Positions 11,626-22,452 are shown, numbered from the stretch's first letter. The stretch is 64,000 bases of DNA from Candidula unifasciata (GCA_905116865.2 CAJHNH020000564.1:210001-274000); one strand, 5' to 3'. Notes: generated by a model from the letters alone, not told the origin. Program-made: numbers and translations.

Positions 11626-14521
11626 AGAGAATGTAATCAGTGATCATTGTGTCCCACTAACATGGAACTTGTGTGGATTTAGTATTTATGATTACAGCAA
11701 AGTTTTCAACCGACGTTATAAAAATCATACAGCACCAACAGATCCAGAGGTCGACTACGCAGAACATGGACGGCAGACACATCGGAGTCTCTGAAAAAGT
11801 GAACAGAAGAGCCCATTCCAAAGATCTCTTCCTGCCCTGACACCGCGAGGCATTCCCTGGATAAAGAAGAGGTAATCACAACCACCAAGGGACTGACCTA
11901 GCAAGCAGGCAGTGGTATAATTTATAGCTACTACACAGGAAACATTGAATAACCCAAGCCACCCTTGAAGCGCAAGACAAGTACAGAAAACTTCGAAACT
12001 GGGCTACAGCCTGGTAAAAGTGAGACGACAAATGAAGTAGAAGAAAAATCGTTAAGGTCTCTCTACAATCTACTGCACAGTTGCATAGCCTGACCCAATA
12101 ACCTTTTATTCAGAAATTAGGGATAAATTGCTGGCTTCCTTGTTTTTAAAGATTTTGGGTATGTTGGGTATAAAATAAAAATAAACAGATTGCACTCCTC
12201 GTTACGACAGGAAAGGCAAGATGTTCTTCTACTAAAATGCTTAAATAATAATAATTTTAAAAACAATTGATTTGAACATGGAGGACAAAAGATAAAAGTA
12301 AGAATGTTGGTGAGAGGATCGACTTCATTGCACCAGGTTTTACCCCATATGGCTTAATCTGTCTCCGCACAACAGCAAGCTGCCTGTCGAGAGCGTCACA
12401 CAGAGCACGTCCTCCGTAGCTCCAGCTTCAGAGCGCGAGAAAAATGCTTGACCACTTAGCCACCGAGCGCAAACTTGAAGGACAAATGAATCATAAACAG
12501 AAACATGCACTTGAAATAGTTTGACCATGTTAAACACGGCATTGACACAACAATGGATTGTTTGGCCATGTTAAACACGGCATTGACACAACAATGGAAA
12601 GTTTGGCCATGTTAAACACGGCATTGACACAAAATCGGTAAATGATGTCTCTGTGTCTATCTCTAAATGTAAATGTTTTCCACGGTATATGTTTTTCAAC
12701 GTCTCTGTTGTCTTTTTGTTTCCACTAATTATAATTAAAAGCATATATCTCTTAATTTTTAGAACTTATTACATTTGTAAACAAGTTAGAGGATCTTCTT
12801 CTCCTTTCTTCTATTGTCGTCTCACTGATACTAAGTTGTAGCTCAGTTTCGTGATTATTTGTGTTCGTCTTGGCCTTCTCGAGTGGCTTGGATGATGGAT
12901 TTATTAATCTTTTTGCAGGTTTTGGCTCCAGCATTTATCCATATCTTTCTTGGTCTTCCTCTCGCCTTGCTTCCAGATGATGTGCAATAAAAAGTCTAAT
13001 AGGCAGTTTAGCCTGGCTGCATTTTTTTAGTAGTTAGAGGATCGAGTAAACAATCTGAGAATGCGGAGACACAACTAGATTAGTAGTGTCCGAAGAGAAT
13101 GATGCAGCGGGGAGTGGCTAGGTGACCTAGGCGACATTCAACCTGCGGAGAGAACCAAGACAGACGTACAGACAGTCAGCAACTTATACCAGTGGACATA
13201 GAATTGCGCTGGCTGCCAGTGTCTCGAGTGCTTTGTTGTCAGTCCGCAGTGTCTCGAGTGCTTTGTTGTCAGTCCGCAGTGTCTCGAGTGCTTTGTTGTC
13301 AGTCCGCAGTGTCTCGAGTGCTTTGTTGTCAGTCCGCAGTGTCTCGAGTGCTTTGTTGTCAGTCCGCAGTGTCTCGAGTGCTTTGTTGTCAGTCCGCAGT
13401 GTCTCGAGTGCTTTGTTGTCAGTCCGCAGTGTCTCGAGTGCTTTGTTGTCAGTCCGCAGTGTCTCGAGTGCTTTGTTGTCAGTCCGCAGTGTCTCGAGTG
13501 CTTTGTTGTCAGTCCGCAGTGTCTCGAGTGCTTTGTTGTCAGTCCGAACTTGACTCAGTATTTAAATACAACTACACATGTGAATGATTCCCACTTATTA
13601 CCTGTAGCTTTTGTACCCATAATAAGTGTCCATTTCTGTAGCTTTGAGTATTTTCCACTTATTGCATCTGATAATGACTGTAGCTCTGAATGTTTTCTAA
13701 TCATTACATTTGTTAATGTATATAACTCTAAATGTTTTGCACCTATAATAAGTGTCCATTTCTGTAGCTCTCAATGTTTTCTGCTTATAACGTTTGTCAG
13801 TGTCTGTAGCTCTGAATGTTTTCTGCCTATTACATGTGTCCATGTCTGTAGCTCTGAAAGTTCTCCACTTATTACATGTGTCCATGTCTGTAGCTCTGAA
13901 TGTTTTCCATTTATTAGGTTTGTCCATGTCTGTAGCTCTGAATGTTTTTCACCTATTACATGTGTCCATGTCTGTAGTTCTAAATATTTTCCAGTTATCA
14001 CATGTGTCCATGTCTGTTTTTCTAAATATTTTCCAGTTTTTACATGTGTCCATGTCTGCAGTTCTGAATATTTCCCACTTATTACATGTGTCCATGTCTA
14101 TAGTTCTGAATATTTCCCACTTATTACATGTGTCCATGTCTATAGTTCTGAATATTTTCCACTTATTACATGTGTCCGTGTCTATAGTTCTGAATATTTT
14201 TCACTTATTACAATTGTTAATGTCTGTAGCTATAAATGTAGTTTTTAGCTATTATAATTGTCAATGTCTCTAACCTATACAGTTTTCGCTCGCTACATTT
14301 GTAATATTTTCCGTTCCAGACACCTAATATTTGCTGAGAACAGCGACAACTCATATGCCGGTAGCAGCTTCCCAGGCCTGGTGGATCTACTGTTTGAATT
14401 CCGTGATGATCCGGTGACAAAGGAAAGAGTCAAGCGACACTTTCACACCATTCTCAACACAATCCAGACTGCTGGCTTTACTTTACGAGAGACGACCACA
14501 TTTATGCAAGAAACCTTGTGA
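1215..14521 (+). CDS. FOLH1-like: Copy A: GCPII/NAALADase-family metallopeptidase, 3' part (spliced)
   Basis: Spliced model joining 1215-1282, 2912-3024, 4267-4357, 6447-6536, 9901-10072, 11423-11504 and 14320-14521. All junctions are GT/AG and reading phase is continuous. The product matches the C-terminal half of glutamate carboxypeptidase II-type M28B peptidases: end of the peptidase domain, zinc-ligand His in LYHTEYETF, then the helical dimerisation domain ending at TGA. The family comprises type II membrane Zn2 exopeptidases that remove C-terminal glutamate or act as dipeptidases. The N-terminal exons lie left of the window. An expected exon of about 93 bp (LERAF-type motif) between 11504 and 14320 was not found; skipping it keeps frame. 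Several GCPII substrate-binding residues are replaced, so the substrate is probably not NAAG or folate. Assignment to FOLH1, NAALAD2 or NAALADL1 is not resolved. Confidence 0.87.
1440..1830 (+). pseudogene. LINE RT C-terminal tail remnant
   Basis: Plus-strand translation: LEATEVKFLRRISRIPWTA, TQLFGHVMRKALENSGEIS. This is the E..FLRR...IPWT / LFGHVMR signature of RTE-like LINE tails. It ends near GATGATGATGAGAAAGC, the usual triplet tail. Confidence 0.72.
2075..2210 (-). mobile_element. Possible tRNA-headed SINE
   Basis: On the minus strand GGCGTTAGCGCAGTCGATAG and a downstream TTTTGAATCCAGCCGCG look like a box A/box B pair. No second copy was identified. Confidence 0.4.
2912..3024 (+). CDS. 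FOLH1-like: Copy A exon: VKNPNP...TVYDTW segment
   Basis: A 113-bp exon with a CCAG acceptor and a GTGAGT donor, entering in phase 0 and ending after two bases of a codon. It reads VKNPNPAEVSSGRPTVYDTW and on to SLVPR, matching the GCPII loop with the ESW motif. Same length as copy B 52320-52432, with most residues conserved. Confidence 0.87.
3320..3570 (+). pseudogene. LINE 3' tail remnant
   Basis: Reads HIKRNRSNG, then in a neighbouring frame VGHVPRVPHNSGPRKALS and ITRGSPKNTWTKFI, fitting the WVGHVLRM.....GRPK.TW pattern of LINE C-termini. Broken by frameshifts. Confidence 0.6.
3735..3925 (-). repeat. Family D copy
   Basis: Minus orientation: ATCCAACCAGGACCGCACAA, AAAGTGCCACCGTTATG, ACCCAGAAACCCCGTTTAAA. 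Reads as the reverse complement of the family core. Confidence 0.7.
3945..4110 (-). repeat. Family D copy adjacent to the previous one
   Basis: Minus orientation: ATCCCACCAGGACCACACAA, GTGACACAAAGTGCTAC, GATGAGGATCACTC. Two copies lie nearly back to back, suggesting insertion into or beside a relative. Confidence 0.65.
4267..4357 (+). CDS. FOLH1-like: Copy A exon: LGSGSDF...DIRYTYDT segment
   Basis: A 91-bp exon between CTAG and GTAAGT. It reads SIGSLGSGSDFAPLLQRAGI and ends RYTYDT. The GSGSDF motif aligns with GSGNDF of GCPII, so the pocket Asn519 is Ser; Arg534 becomes Asp while Arg536 is kept. The GSGSD form is also what I recall for NAALADL1-type members. Confidence 0.9.
4790..5400 (+). 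pseudogene. Jockey/CR1-like LINE reverse transcriptase remnant
   Basis: Pieces in shifting frames give GKVLEYIIAAKLQVFIETKE (RT motif before domain A), ATFAFDIYEGFQNRQESVV, PWLVNWIAAVLHSR, GLPQGSAVLPALFSVYIS (motif B) and FVDDAI (motif C, phase-shifted). Order and spacing match an RT core, decayed by frameshifts. It lies in the copy A intron after 4357, followed by a 20-base G run at about 5443. Confidence 0.8.
5737..6081 (-). pseudogene. LINE RT C-terminal tail remnant
   Basis: Minus-strand: NLIRKRRWNCIGHALRMDKT, EGKRKREKPRETLRRTI. It matches the W.(W/C)IGH.LR....GKRKRGRP..TWRR tail of RTE/CR1-like LINEs, then TM..YEYQRPKS. Confidence 0.75.
6447..6536 (+). CDS. FOLH1-like: Copy A exon: zinc-ligand His (LYHTEYETF)
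   Basis: A 90-bp exon, phase 0 at both ends, with a TTTCAG acceptor and a GTTTGT donor. It reads KVYNVSSYALYHTEYETFDI and ends DKDFE. The His in YHTEYET corresponds to the distal zinc ligand (His553 in human GCPII). Copy B has the same exon one codon shorter. Confidence 0.92.
6680..6918 (+). repeat. Pyrimidine-rich tract
   Basis: About 240 bases of almost only C and T in varied order. Intronic in copy A; reads as low-complexity poly-Ser/Leu/Pro in translation. Confidence 0.9.
6930..7090 (+). mobile_element. SINE-J (tRNA-headed)
   Basis: GCTTAGTTGGTAAAACCTGA with GGTCCGGGTTTACTCC, then GATTTACGGTATGTATC and GGTTACGATATCCATAGTA. Its reverse complement occurs at 45833-46015 over the same order of blocks. 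Confidence 0.65.
7091..7846. other. Intronic stretch with no recognised element
   Basis: AT-rich intron sequence between SINE-J and the 50-bp array. No exon, RNA gene or repeat recognised. Confidence 0.45.
7847..8475 (+). repeat. 50-bp tandem array, about 12 units
   Basis: The unit contains TAGCTTTCTTAACTGTCTGT, GTCTAAATTATTGACTTC and TATCGCACACAG. For example, units start at 8051 and 8101. Edge units are diverged and the last is truncated. Intronic in copy A. Confidence 0.9.
9278..9425 (+). repeat. Family D dispersed repeat
   Basis: Shared core: ...GGTTTC.GGGACCT, GGGTGATCCTCATC, GTGGCACTTTGTGTCACCGG, TGTTTGTCGCTTGTGTGATG, TCCTGGTGGGG. Eight copies in the window; no coding or clear terminal repeats seen. 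Confidence 0.75.
9901..10072 (+). CDS. FOLH1-like: Copy A exon: start of C-terminal helical domain
   Basis: A 172-bp exon after ATACAG and before GTAAGG. It starts FHAAVARVGGEAVRALADS and contains the IPFNVSNYA motif, matching the family's LPF(D/N)..(D/N)YA segment that opens the dimerisation domain. Length and phase equal copy B 60477-60648; the AVARVGG start looks more NAALADL1-like than FOLH1-like. Confidence 0.92.
11075..11315 (+). mobile_element. SINE-A (tRNA-headed)
   Basis: Head CTGTGGCTAAGTCGATGCGA with box B GGTTCGATCCCAGC, then GCGTTGGTTTCGACAGTGGT, AGTGGCAAACTAATGG and CGTCCTGTAAAGGATTCG. Two other copies in the window share it along its length. Confidence 0.75.
11423..11504 (+). 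CDS. FOLH1-like: Copy A exon: helical-domain segment
   Basis: An 82-bp exon after TCTATAG and before GTAAGT. It encodes EKLRQVIEGFATDVSNFEIN to NANKMK, matching the helix before the conserved RMMNDQ/LERAF segment of family members. Copy B 62875-62956 is identical in length and phase. Confidence 0.87.
11570..11626 (+). repeat. GA dinucleotide tract
   Basis: About 28 GA repeats, intronic in copy A. Confidence 0.93.
11890..12040 (+). pseudogene. LINE 3' tail fragment
   Basis: Sequence coding AQDKYRKLRNWATAW with GGTAAAAGTGAGACGA corresponds to the tail at 18190-18260 (AQNKYFKPRHWAATR, then GGTAAAAGTGAAAAAGA). Only the last few dozen codons remain. Confidence 0.55.
12313..12480 (-). mobile_element. 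SINE-C copy
   Basis: Minus orientation; begins with CGACTTCATTGCACCAGGTT (the reverse of the family 3' end) and ends near GACCACTTAGCCACCGAG (the head). The middle is shortened. Confidence 0.6.
12519..12637 (+). repeat. 41-bp tandem repeat, three units
   Basis: Units start at 12519, 12560 and 12601, each with GTTTGGCCATGTTAAACACG and GCATTGACACAA. Confidence 0.85.
13219..13546 (+). repeat. 30-bp tandem array, 10.9 identical units
   Basis: The unit contains GTGTCTCGAGTGC, TTTGTTGTC and AGTCCGCA. I see no mismatches from unit to unit. Because 30 is divisible by three, all units share a reading frame (VSRVLCCQSA), which yields spurious ORFs. Confidence 0.95.
13590..14290 (+). repeat. 42-bp degenerate tandem array, about 16 units
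   Basis: The unit contains CATGTCTGTAGCTCTGAATG, TTTTCCACTTATTAC and ATGTGTC. Units start, for example, at 13841 and 13883. The period is 14 codons, so long open frames appear on both strands (up to 232 codons). It ends about 30 bases before the terminal exon of copy A. Confidence 0.9.
14320..14521 (+). CDS. FOLH1-like: Copy A terminal exon with stop codon
   Basis: The exon follows TTCCAG and ends at TGA (14519-14521). It encodes KHLIFAENSDNSYAGSSFPG, a long amphipathic helix region, and ends FMQETL. This matches the GCPII C-terminus around the glutarate-sensor loop. Pocket Tyr700 is conserved but Lys699 is Ser. I found no clear AATAAA in the roughly 100 bases after the stop. Confidence 0.92.
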
Positions 14522-14689
14522 ACTTGATGCTGATGTTTGTATGTTGATTGTAGAGTACAGCTAAAAAATACATATTTCATATCATTTGTAAATATTTGTA
14601 CATGTGATCGAAATTATTAAGTTATAATCATTGCCAAATTTCGCATAGGGAGTGAAACGTTGTTGTGTGCTTTGATTTGAAATGATTCA

Positions 14690-14945
14690 AGAACCCACAT
14701 CACAGCACTGGGGGAATTTCCATAAGCGCTCAATCCCCATCTTCAGCTGTCATCGTAGAGTTGTAGTTCCAATGGTGCTAGTAGCGGTCAGATTATAGGT
14801 CCGTCTTGCCTTTCCTCGGAACGTCGAGTATCGGCTCTAGCCCCTCGCCACTCCCCGCTGCATCACTCTCACCAGACTGTGGTGATCAGCCTTAACCTCG
14901 TCTGTCTTATCATGCATCAATATTCCACAAGGCTGTGCAGAGGCA
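14690..14945 (+). repeat. Family E dispersed repeat
   Basis: ACATCACAGCACTGGGGGAA, GTCCGTCTTGCCTTTCCTCG, CGTCGAGTATCGGCTCTAG, CTCTCACCAGACTGTGGTGA. Shared with 32455-32765 and partly 38595-38695. Possibly a LINE 3' end or non-autonomous element; it starts about 170 bases after the copy A stop. Confidence 0.7.
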
Positions 14946-15099
14946 GCTAAAATAACAGTAACGTTGTAACGTGATGATTACAGGCACAATGAAGCTGTCT
15001 TAGAAGAAATTAATTCACGGAGAGAATTGTTTAGCAACATCAGAAGAAGGCAGTAAACTTATGTTGACATATTCTGAGAAGTGGCAACTGCATTTCGCC

Positions 15100-15900
15100 A
15101 TGATAACAGCAAAATTACGGGGGGAAAGGGAAGAGGCGGGGAGGGAGACCAAGCGAGGACATTTTTTACGTTTTGACATCATCGAATGGATGAAAAATGA
15201 ATAACATTACACGTGACGGAAGGCTGACGACACAACTAAAATCACACAACATGGACTTTAAGAAGATGGGCTGACAGGATCTCTGAAAATAGAAAATAAA
15301 CCCGCAAAATATAGTTTTCTAGTTCTTTTAATCTGTCACGATGCAGACAAAGATGACGGTTTAGAATATACCGACTGACCTACACCAGTTCTGAGGCACC
15401 AATTGGAAATTCAACGGTTACTGCAGAGGAACGAAACGCTGACTCTACTAGAGCATCACTTAGCCAGTTCTTCTTTATGGAGCAGAATGCTGGAGAATGA
15501 CCAAAAGAGATGCAAACAAGCTATCCACCTCCCACAACGCATGTCTACGTAGAATTTTCAACATTTTCTGGCCAATTACAATCTCAAACACTAAACTACT
15601 TCAAGTCAGAAACCAAGAAACTTTAGACAGTATGATAACCAAGAGGAGCTGGAAATGGCTTGGCCACATTATAAGAATGACTTCTGATATACCTGACACA
15701 ACAACTCTCGCATAAAAAAAAAAAAAAAACAGCGCGCCAAAAAACAACATGGAGACGAACGATGGAAAGTGACCTGATTGCAGCATCTCTGACATGTAAA
15801 ACTGCACTGAAGATTGCACAGGACAGGAAAATATGGAGAGGCCTCTCTAAAGCCTCATGTTCCACTAGGCATAGAGAGAATTTGTGATGACTAAAAAGGA
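15100..15900 (+). pseudogene. LINE RT C-terminal remnant
   Basis: TKRDANKLSTSHNACLRRIF, then TKRSWKWLGHIIRMTSDIPD, fit the RT tail (L..F...CLRRI; W.WLGH..RM). After an A-run at about 15714 the frame continues with ...WRRTMESDLIAAS-like sequence to about 15880. Confidence 0.72.
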
Positions 15901-16337
15901 ATCAGAGGGCCATTGACACAGACAAATGAAAGCGGATGATATGTACAGCTGTTAACCTCTAGGTCTCTGAATCAATGAACTGGTCACACTGGAACAAGAA
16001 TGCTCTACCACGCTAATGAAGACTTTAAATAGCGAACCATGACTAACCTTCTCCCAAACCACCTTGATAGGAACGCGTGTCTGCATAGTAGATGATTATA
16101 AACGGAATGTCGGCAAACAAGAACACTACGCGGGTAGCCAAAGAAGAAGAATAAACCAGCACACAACTGTTATCGTCATGCGCTACACGCTGCGGGATTT
16201 ACTGAGGAGGGAATCCGAGCACTGACGGACTGAGTGGTTCGACGTACAATGCGGATAATCTGTCAAATAACTAGCTAACCTGATGATTATACGACTATTC
16301 TATATTAAGTTTATATTAATATGCAAGTTTTCGTTAT

Positions 16338-16500
16338 TTGAAGCCCCGCCCTGGCTTTTGCCGAAGGTCCTGAATATAGCTGGGCCACAAATGTGCGTAT
16401 AACGGCTGAAAGGGGTTTCTAGGGACCTCTCCATGCGTGATCCTAATCCGCATGGTGGCACTTTGTGTCACTGGGTGTTTATCGCTTGTGTGATGCAACA
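16338..16500 (+). repeat. Family D copy
   Basis: GAAGCCCCGCCCTGGCTTTTGCC, then GGGGTTTCTAGGGACCTCTC and GTGGCACTTTGTGTCACTGG to TGTGATGCAACA. Confidence 0.75.
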
Positions 16501-16599
16501 CACTGGTTGTATGTTATTTTTTAAAATTATTTATTTGATTATTCCACAGCTAGCAACATCAAAACAGTTTTGAAAAGAATGAATAAGTGAATGAATGAA

Positions 16600-17050
16600 T
16601 GAATGAATGAATAAATCCATCAAAAAATTTTACAAAATGAAGAACATGTTATGCAATATATCTTTGTTATTGAGGGTTAGAAAAAAAATCATTGCTTGCT
16701 GCATACATCTAGTTTTAATATATGGCTGTGAGTACAGAACCATCGGTAGGCAGGCCAAACAATTTATTGCTTTTACTATCATAGGTGTGGTTTTACAGAA
16801 AAATGCTTAAATTACGTTGACACAGCCCCCCCCCCCCCCCTTCCCAAAAAAAAGCAACTTTTCACAGACACCTGAAGGAGACAACCGAATGAAGGAAGCG
16901 CAACCGGTGTGAAAATGGTCGAGGAAGATGAAATGGACAAACATGAGGAAACCTGGATTTAAAATTGGTACTAAAAAGGCTAGAGGAGGCTACACAACAC
17001 TAACATACACATGGAAAGTCGAAATCAATAAAACATAATAACACAAACTG
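16600..17050 (+). pseudogene. LINE RT C-terminal remnant
   Basis: KFYKMKNMLCNISLLLRVRK, HLVLIYGCEYRTIGRQAKQF match the 43589-44268 LINE family. A C run and A run at about 16827-16850 separate it from a second stretch with RKMKWTNMRKPGFKIGTKK to about 17040. Confidence 0.72.
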
Positions 17051-17496
17051 AATATTTTTCTTTAAATGTAAATTAGCATCGGCGCATATGAGGCAGAACA
17101 TTGACAATGATGAGAATTAATTTATAAACCTGTTTAGCAAACAAAAAGTAGCCGAAAATCGCAACAGACCTTCTGCAACGTGGCTCGGCATTCTGCTTCA
17201 CAGAGCCAGCAGATACAAATGTTGCAGATATCAACAGTATCCATTTGAGGTGAATGATCAATTCACGCTCCTTTATTTCTATTTTTGAGTGTCCTTCTCC
17301 AAGTGTTCGTAGAAAGTCCACGTCTCCTTTGTCCCCCCCCCCCTCCTTCCCCCCACCCCCCCCCCCATTATCTACCCCCGTGCATCGGAAAGCTGACTGT
17401 GTTACGAGACTTTTTGCTGACATACAAAGCGTCAAGCGCTTTAAAATTATACTACTTACTTTGCTACCTTTTGGAGACATTATTATTTATAATTGC

Positions 17497-17775
17497 GGCG
17501 TCCGTGGCTTAGGCGTTGCGAGTCTGACTCGTAATTTCAACGTACCGCGATCAAAATACAATTGTTTGCTGCGTGGATTTTATCATGATATGAGGCGTCG
17601 CAGGTCGACCCAACCTAAAATTGGTACCAGGATGTATGTCCTGGGGAAGTAGAGACGGCTGGCGTAATGCTGACCACATTACCCACCTAGTGTAGACTGG
17701 TCTGTAAAAAATGTGGGTTCTCTTCCCATATGCCCCATGCGTCCAAGGCGTGAAAAGGGAACTTTACTCTTTTTT
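17497..17775 (+). mobile_element. SINE-B body with alternative (SINE-A type) tRNA head
   Basis: The head GCGTCCGTGGCTTAGGCGTT resembles the SINE-A head. The body has GTCGACCCAACCTAAAATTG, GGTACCAGGATGTATGTCCT, GGCGTAATGCTGACCACAT and the tail GGCGTGAAAAGGGAACTTTAC, which is the SINE-B body. Copy at 55286-55565 has the same arrangement. Confidence 0.75.
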
Positions 17776-17949
17776 AAATATTATTTATAAATAGAGCATT
17801 GTTTTAATTGTCTGTTACAGTTAGGTCCATACTTTCTGGTAGATTACAACATTAGCCATTGCCACCCATCAAGCAATAGATCGCACACTATTCCTCCCCA
17901 CAACGCGTAACGGCAAAAGTGAAAATTAGTGATGATAATGATGCTGATG

Positions 17950-18300
17950 AAGAGACAGAGTCACAAACGTCAGCATTAGAGACAAAGTTGGAACAAGAGC
18001 ATGCATGGAACATATTGAAATACAGAGAATGAAGTCGTTTGGTCATTTAGTAAGAATGCAACCGAATGAGATTGCCTATAAGGCCTTTTACAATAGAACA
18101 TCAGGAAGAATAGCCAGAGGAAGACCCAGGAAAAAATGGATAGATGGAGTAGCTGAATACGGCCAGAAGATCCAGAAAACTGTCACTCAAATCACGCGAG
18201 AGGCACAAAACAAATATTTTAAACCACGACACTGGGCTGCAACCCGGTAAAAGTGAAAAAGACAATAGATAGATAGAATGATGATGATGATCAATTATAC
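17950..18300 (+). pseudogene. LINE RT C-terminal tail remnant
   Basis: Open stretch with MEHIEIQRMKSFGHLVRMQP and GRIARGRPRKKWIDGVAEY, the FGHLVRM...GRPRKKW signature of LINE C-termini. It ends with RHWAATR and a GATAGATAGAATGATGATG tail. Confidence 0.8.
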
Positions 18301-18734
18301 ACACAAAATTCAAAACGAATGTCTTTGTTTGAATAGCTGTCTGGTACTGCTAAAGTGTTATCAGTTATAAACTATGTTCAGCTACTCACAAATTTTATCC
18401 ATCATCTTCCCGCATTGACATCGCGTAGATCAATAATTCTTGTTATTTCATATGTGACACTAAATAACAACACTAAAAGTGTTTTTATAACCCTTTCCCA
18501 GTCCCCAGACTGGAACAGTGGCTTTTGTCATAGTCAGCCCGCAGAAATAAACCTGAATTATGACAATGTGTAATCAATATCTTGTAAGCTGACAACTCAC
18601 AGATGCAGTGCACAACACAATTCAAAGGCGGCGGCAAATACCTTAGTTTTTGGCTGATTGTGCTGTGTCTCTTGTGTTTATTTCTCTATGATGTCTCCGA
18701 AGGACTGATTAAATGGTTAAATATTTTACACTAG

Positions 18735-18935
18735 AAGAGCGGCTGGCTCTCCAGGTTACAGCGTCGAGCTCTCGTGCTGGAGACCCGGGTTCGAGCTCCG
18801 GTAAGGCGAAGGAGTTTGTCGGCAGCAAAATTAAAAGTCCTAAACTGAACAGTCCGTTAGGACAACACTAACCATGCAGCCTTAGATCCCGAGGTTCACG
18901 ACCCCATGTATAAACCCCCACTGAAAGAAAAAGGG
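18735..18935 (+). mobile_element. SINE-F (tRNA-headed)
   Basis: Head TGGCTCTCCAGGTTACAGCG with box B GGGTTCGAGCTCCGGT, then GCAAAATTAAAAGTCCT and CACTAACCATGCAGCC. It resembles 61435-61715 read on the other strand. Confidence 0.6.
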
Positions 18936-18964
18936 GTGAATACATATAGTTGTGACAGTTTAAT

Positions 18965-19330
18965 ACACTAATTGCACTTGGGGCACAGATTCAGTAATAT
19001 TCATCTCCGTAATAGTGTGGAAGGGATTTCCCTTGCTTCCGTACACAAAACAGAAGATCAAAGGGTTTGGTCAATTAGTAAAAATGCAGCCAGAAAAACT
19101 ACCAACGCAGCGCTACACATGAAAAGATCAAAAGTGAAATTAGGAAACCGCCCTAGGAGAAAATGGACTGATGACATTAAATAGCTATATCAGCACCGAA
19201 TGACAATAGTCAATGCTGACCATCAAGCAATAGATCGCAAACTACTCCTCCTCACAAAGCTTAACGGCAGAAGTTGAAATTGATGATTAAATTGATGATG
19301 AAGATGATGATGATGATTATGATGATGAAA
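18965..19330 (+). pseudogene. LINE 3' tail remnant
   Basis: QRVWSISKNAARKTTNAALH and GNRPRRKWTDDIK match the W.GH..RM / GRPRRKW.DDI tail with changes. It ends in a GAT/ATG repeat at about 19280-19330, the usual end of this LINE group. Confidence 0.65.
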
Positions 19331-19539
19331 AAAAAAACGGATAGAAGACAATTTTCATAATTTTGTATGTAATGACTGGAAACGAAATGCGATGAGGAAG
19401 AGCACAAACCGGCCCACTTCATATATCTTGGCCTAGAATGTTTAATGGCCTAGAACTTAAAACTCCAAAGAACAGTTTGTACCATGGGACTACCTTTAAT
19501 ATTTATTTAGCACAGAGTGCGTCCCCCTTCTTTCTTAGA

Positions 19540-19735
19540 ACCTCTCAGAAGTCGGAGTTTTTCTGCCGGTGAGGTAGGGAATGGCAAACAAATAAAGCCA
19601 ATAAAACGGATGTACACGCAAAACTCAGGTCCCGGTAAGAGCCAAAAGTCCAAATGTACGAGCTGCCGGGAACTTTCGCTGGAATTTACAGCCGGTGAGC
19701 GACAAAGAAGAAGAAGAAGAAAAAAAGAAAAAGAA
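19540..19735 (+). repeat. Family H dispersed repeat with GAA tail
   Basis: AAACTCAGGTCCCGGTAAGA, then GAATTTACAGCCGGTGAGCG and an AAGAAGAAG tail. Three other copies share the core. Confidence 0.62.
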
Positions 19736-19859
19736 GTAGCAGAAGAAGAACCTCTCAGATGGATGCAATGTCTGAATTACCGCATGACCAGGTTATCATA
19801 TCAGTCGTGGTTCAAGCTTTATTTATCACAAACGGGTCACTCCCTAATTGCTCAGTGAA

Positions 19860-20967
19860 AGCCCCACAAAACGCCTATTTCTGTCCCGTGGCAAAAGTTA
19901 GACATCACTCACAATAAAATACAATAGCTCGCATGCGCATCAAATGCATGCGGCCACTGCCAGAGATGTCAACACAAAGTCTTTCACTAGAACTGATATT
20001 TATAAATTATGGAAGCAACAGTCACAATAAACCAGCAAGTGCATGCTCATTAATGTATAAGGCACACTGTCAATTAAGTGACAACCAAACACTAGCTATT
20101 TTCTGAGCACGCAGTTTAAAAACCCATATCTCAGGGAGCAAAGACAAAAAAGCATTACCACGAAATGTACAGCTCACTGTGCCGCACCATGCACTGCACT
20201 CAGTAGGTAGCCAACCGAAGCGGATTTCGCATTAACCCCCTTTGTTGCCCCATTTCGTTGTTCCCACTGCTTATAAAGCAGAGTCTGTATGTCTCGTCAC
20301 GAACTCTCTGATGATTCAGCAGTTAATTTCCTTCATGGTGCTAAAGATATAATAAAATTCACTGTATGTTGCAACCTGTGTGCGTCTTGTGTCTGTGTGC
20401 GTGTATGCATGCGTGCGTGCCTATGTATTTTTGTGTGTAAGTGTATAGGCTATTGTTGTGTGTGTAGGCATAACAAATTTATCACTAACAGTGCTAAGGG
20501 CGCTGGAGTCCTCAACACTTGGCCTAATAGTGGAAGTGTTATCTGAAGGTTTGAAGAGGGGCTAGACGAGGTTGTTCAAACTAAGAGGCGCCTTTATCTA
20601 TCTCCTCAATGCCGCTAGACTGCTTGTTTGACTGAGCCAGTGGAAATAATTCTACCCAGTAACAGCTGGTTCCCATTACAGCTAACGACACAGGCAAGCT
20701 TTGTTTCTGCTTCTGCAAATTCCATTTACTGTGAGGGGACCTTAGTTGGCACAGCGTCTAGTTGTAAGTATAGTCAAGTTAACAGACAAACAAACAAACA
20801 AAGAGGAAGAGTTCCACAAAATAAGTAAAGCAAAATACATTTTACACACAAGTTGCGCATCTGCCATATTGTTCTAGACTCGGATTTTTAATAGAGAGTT
20901 CAATGGATGATGAGGTCACCCTGACAACGTTTTCTCCAAAAACAATGTGTAGTCAGTCAGTCAGCCC
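19860..20967. other. Intergenic stretch with no recognised gene
   Basis: Between LINE/family H tails and the GTTA array. Short GT-rich sequence at about 20390-20460 and AAAC repeats at about 20785. No gene recognised. Confidence 0.45.
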
Positions 20968-22250
<1,283 letters not shown>

Positions 22251-22452
22251 CAGTATGAGTTGTAACATTCAGTATGAGTTGGAACATTTAGTATGAGTTG
22301 GAACATTCAGTATGAGTTGGAACATTCATTATGAGTTGGAACATTCAGTATGAGTTGAAACATTCAGTATGAGTTGGAACATTCAGTATGAGTTGGAACA
22401 TTCAGTATGAGTTGGAACATTCAGTATGAGTTGGAACATTCAGTATGAGTTG
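22251..22452 (+). repeat. 19-bp tandem array, about 10.6 units
   Basis: Unit CAGTATGAGTTGGAACATT, beginning exactly where the GTTA array stops. Confidence 0.95.

Noticed and set aside
13219..13546. CRISPR-like direct repeats
   Set aside because: Repeats are contiguous with no unique spacers, in an animal genome; the same holds for the 41-, 46-, 50- and 55-bp arrays.
13192..14273. ORFs of 131, 232 and 159 codons with 10- and 14-residue repeats
   Set aside because: Tandem arrays with periods divisible by three keep frames open on both strands; there is no splice or family support.
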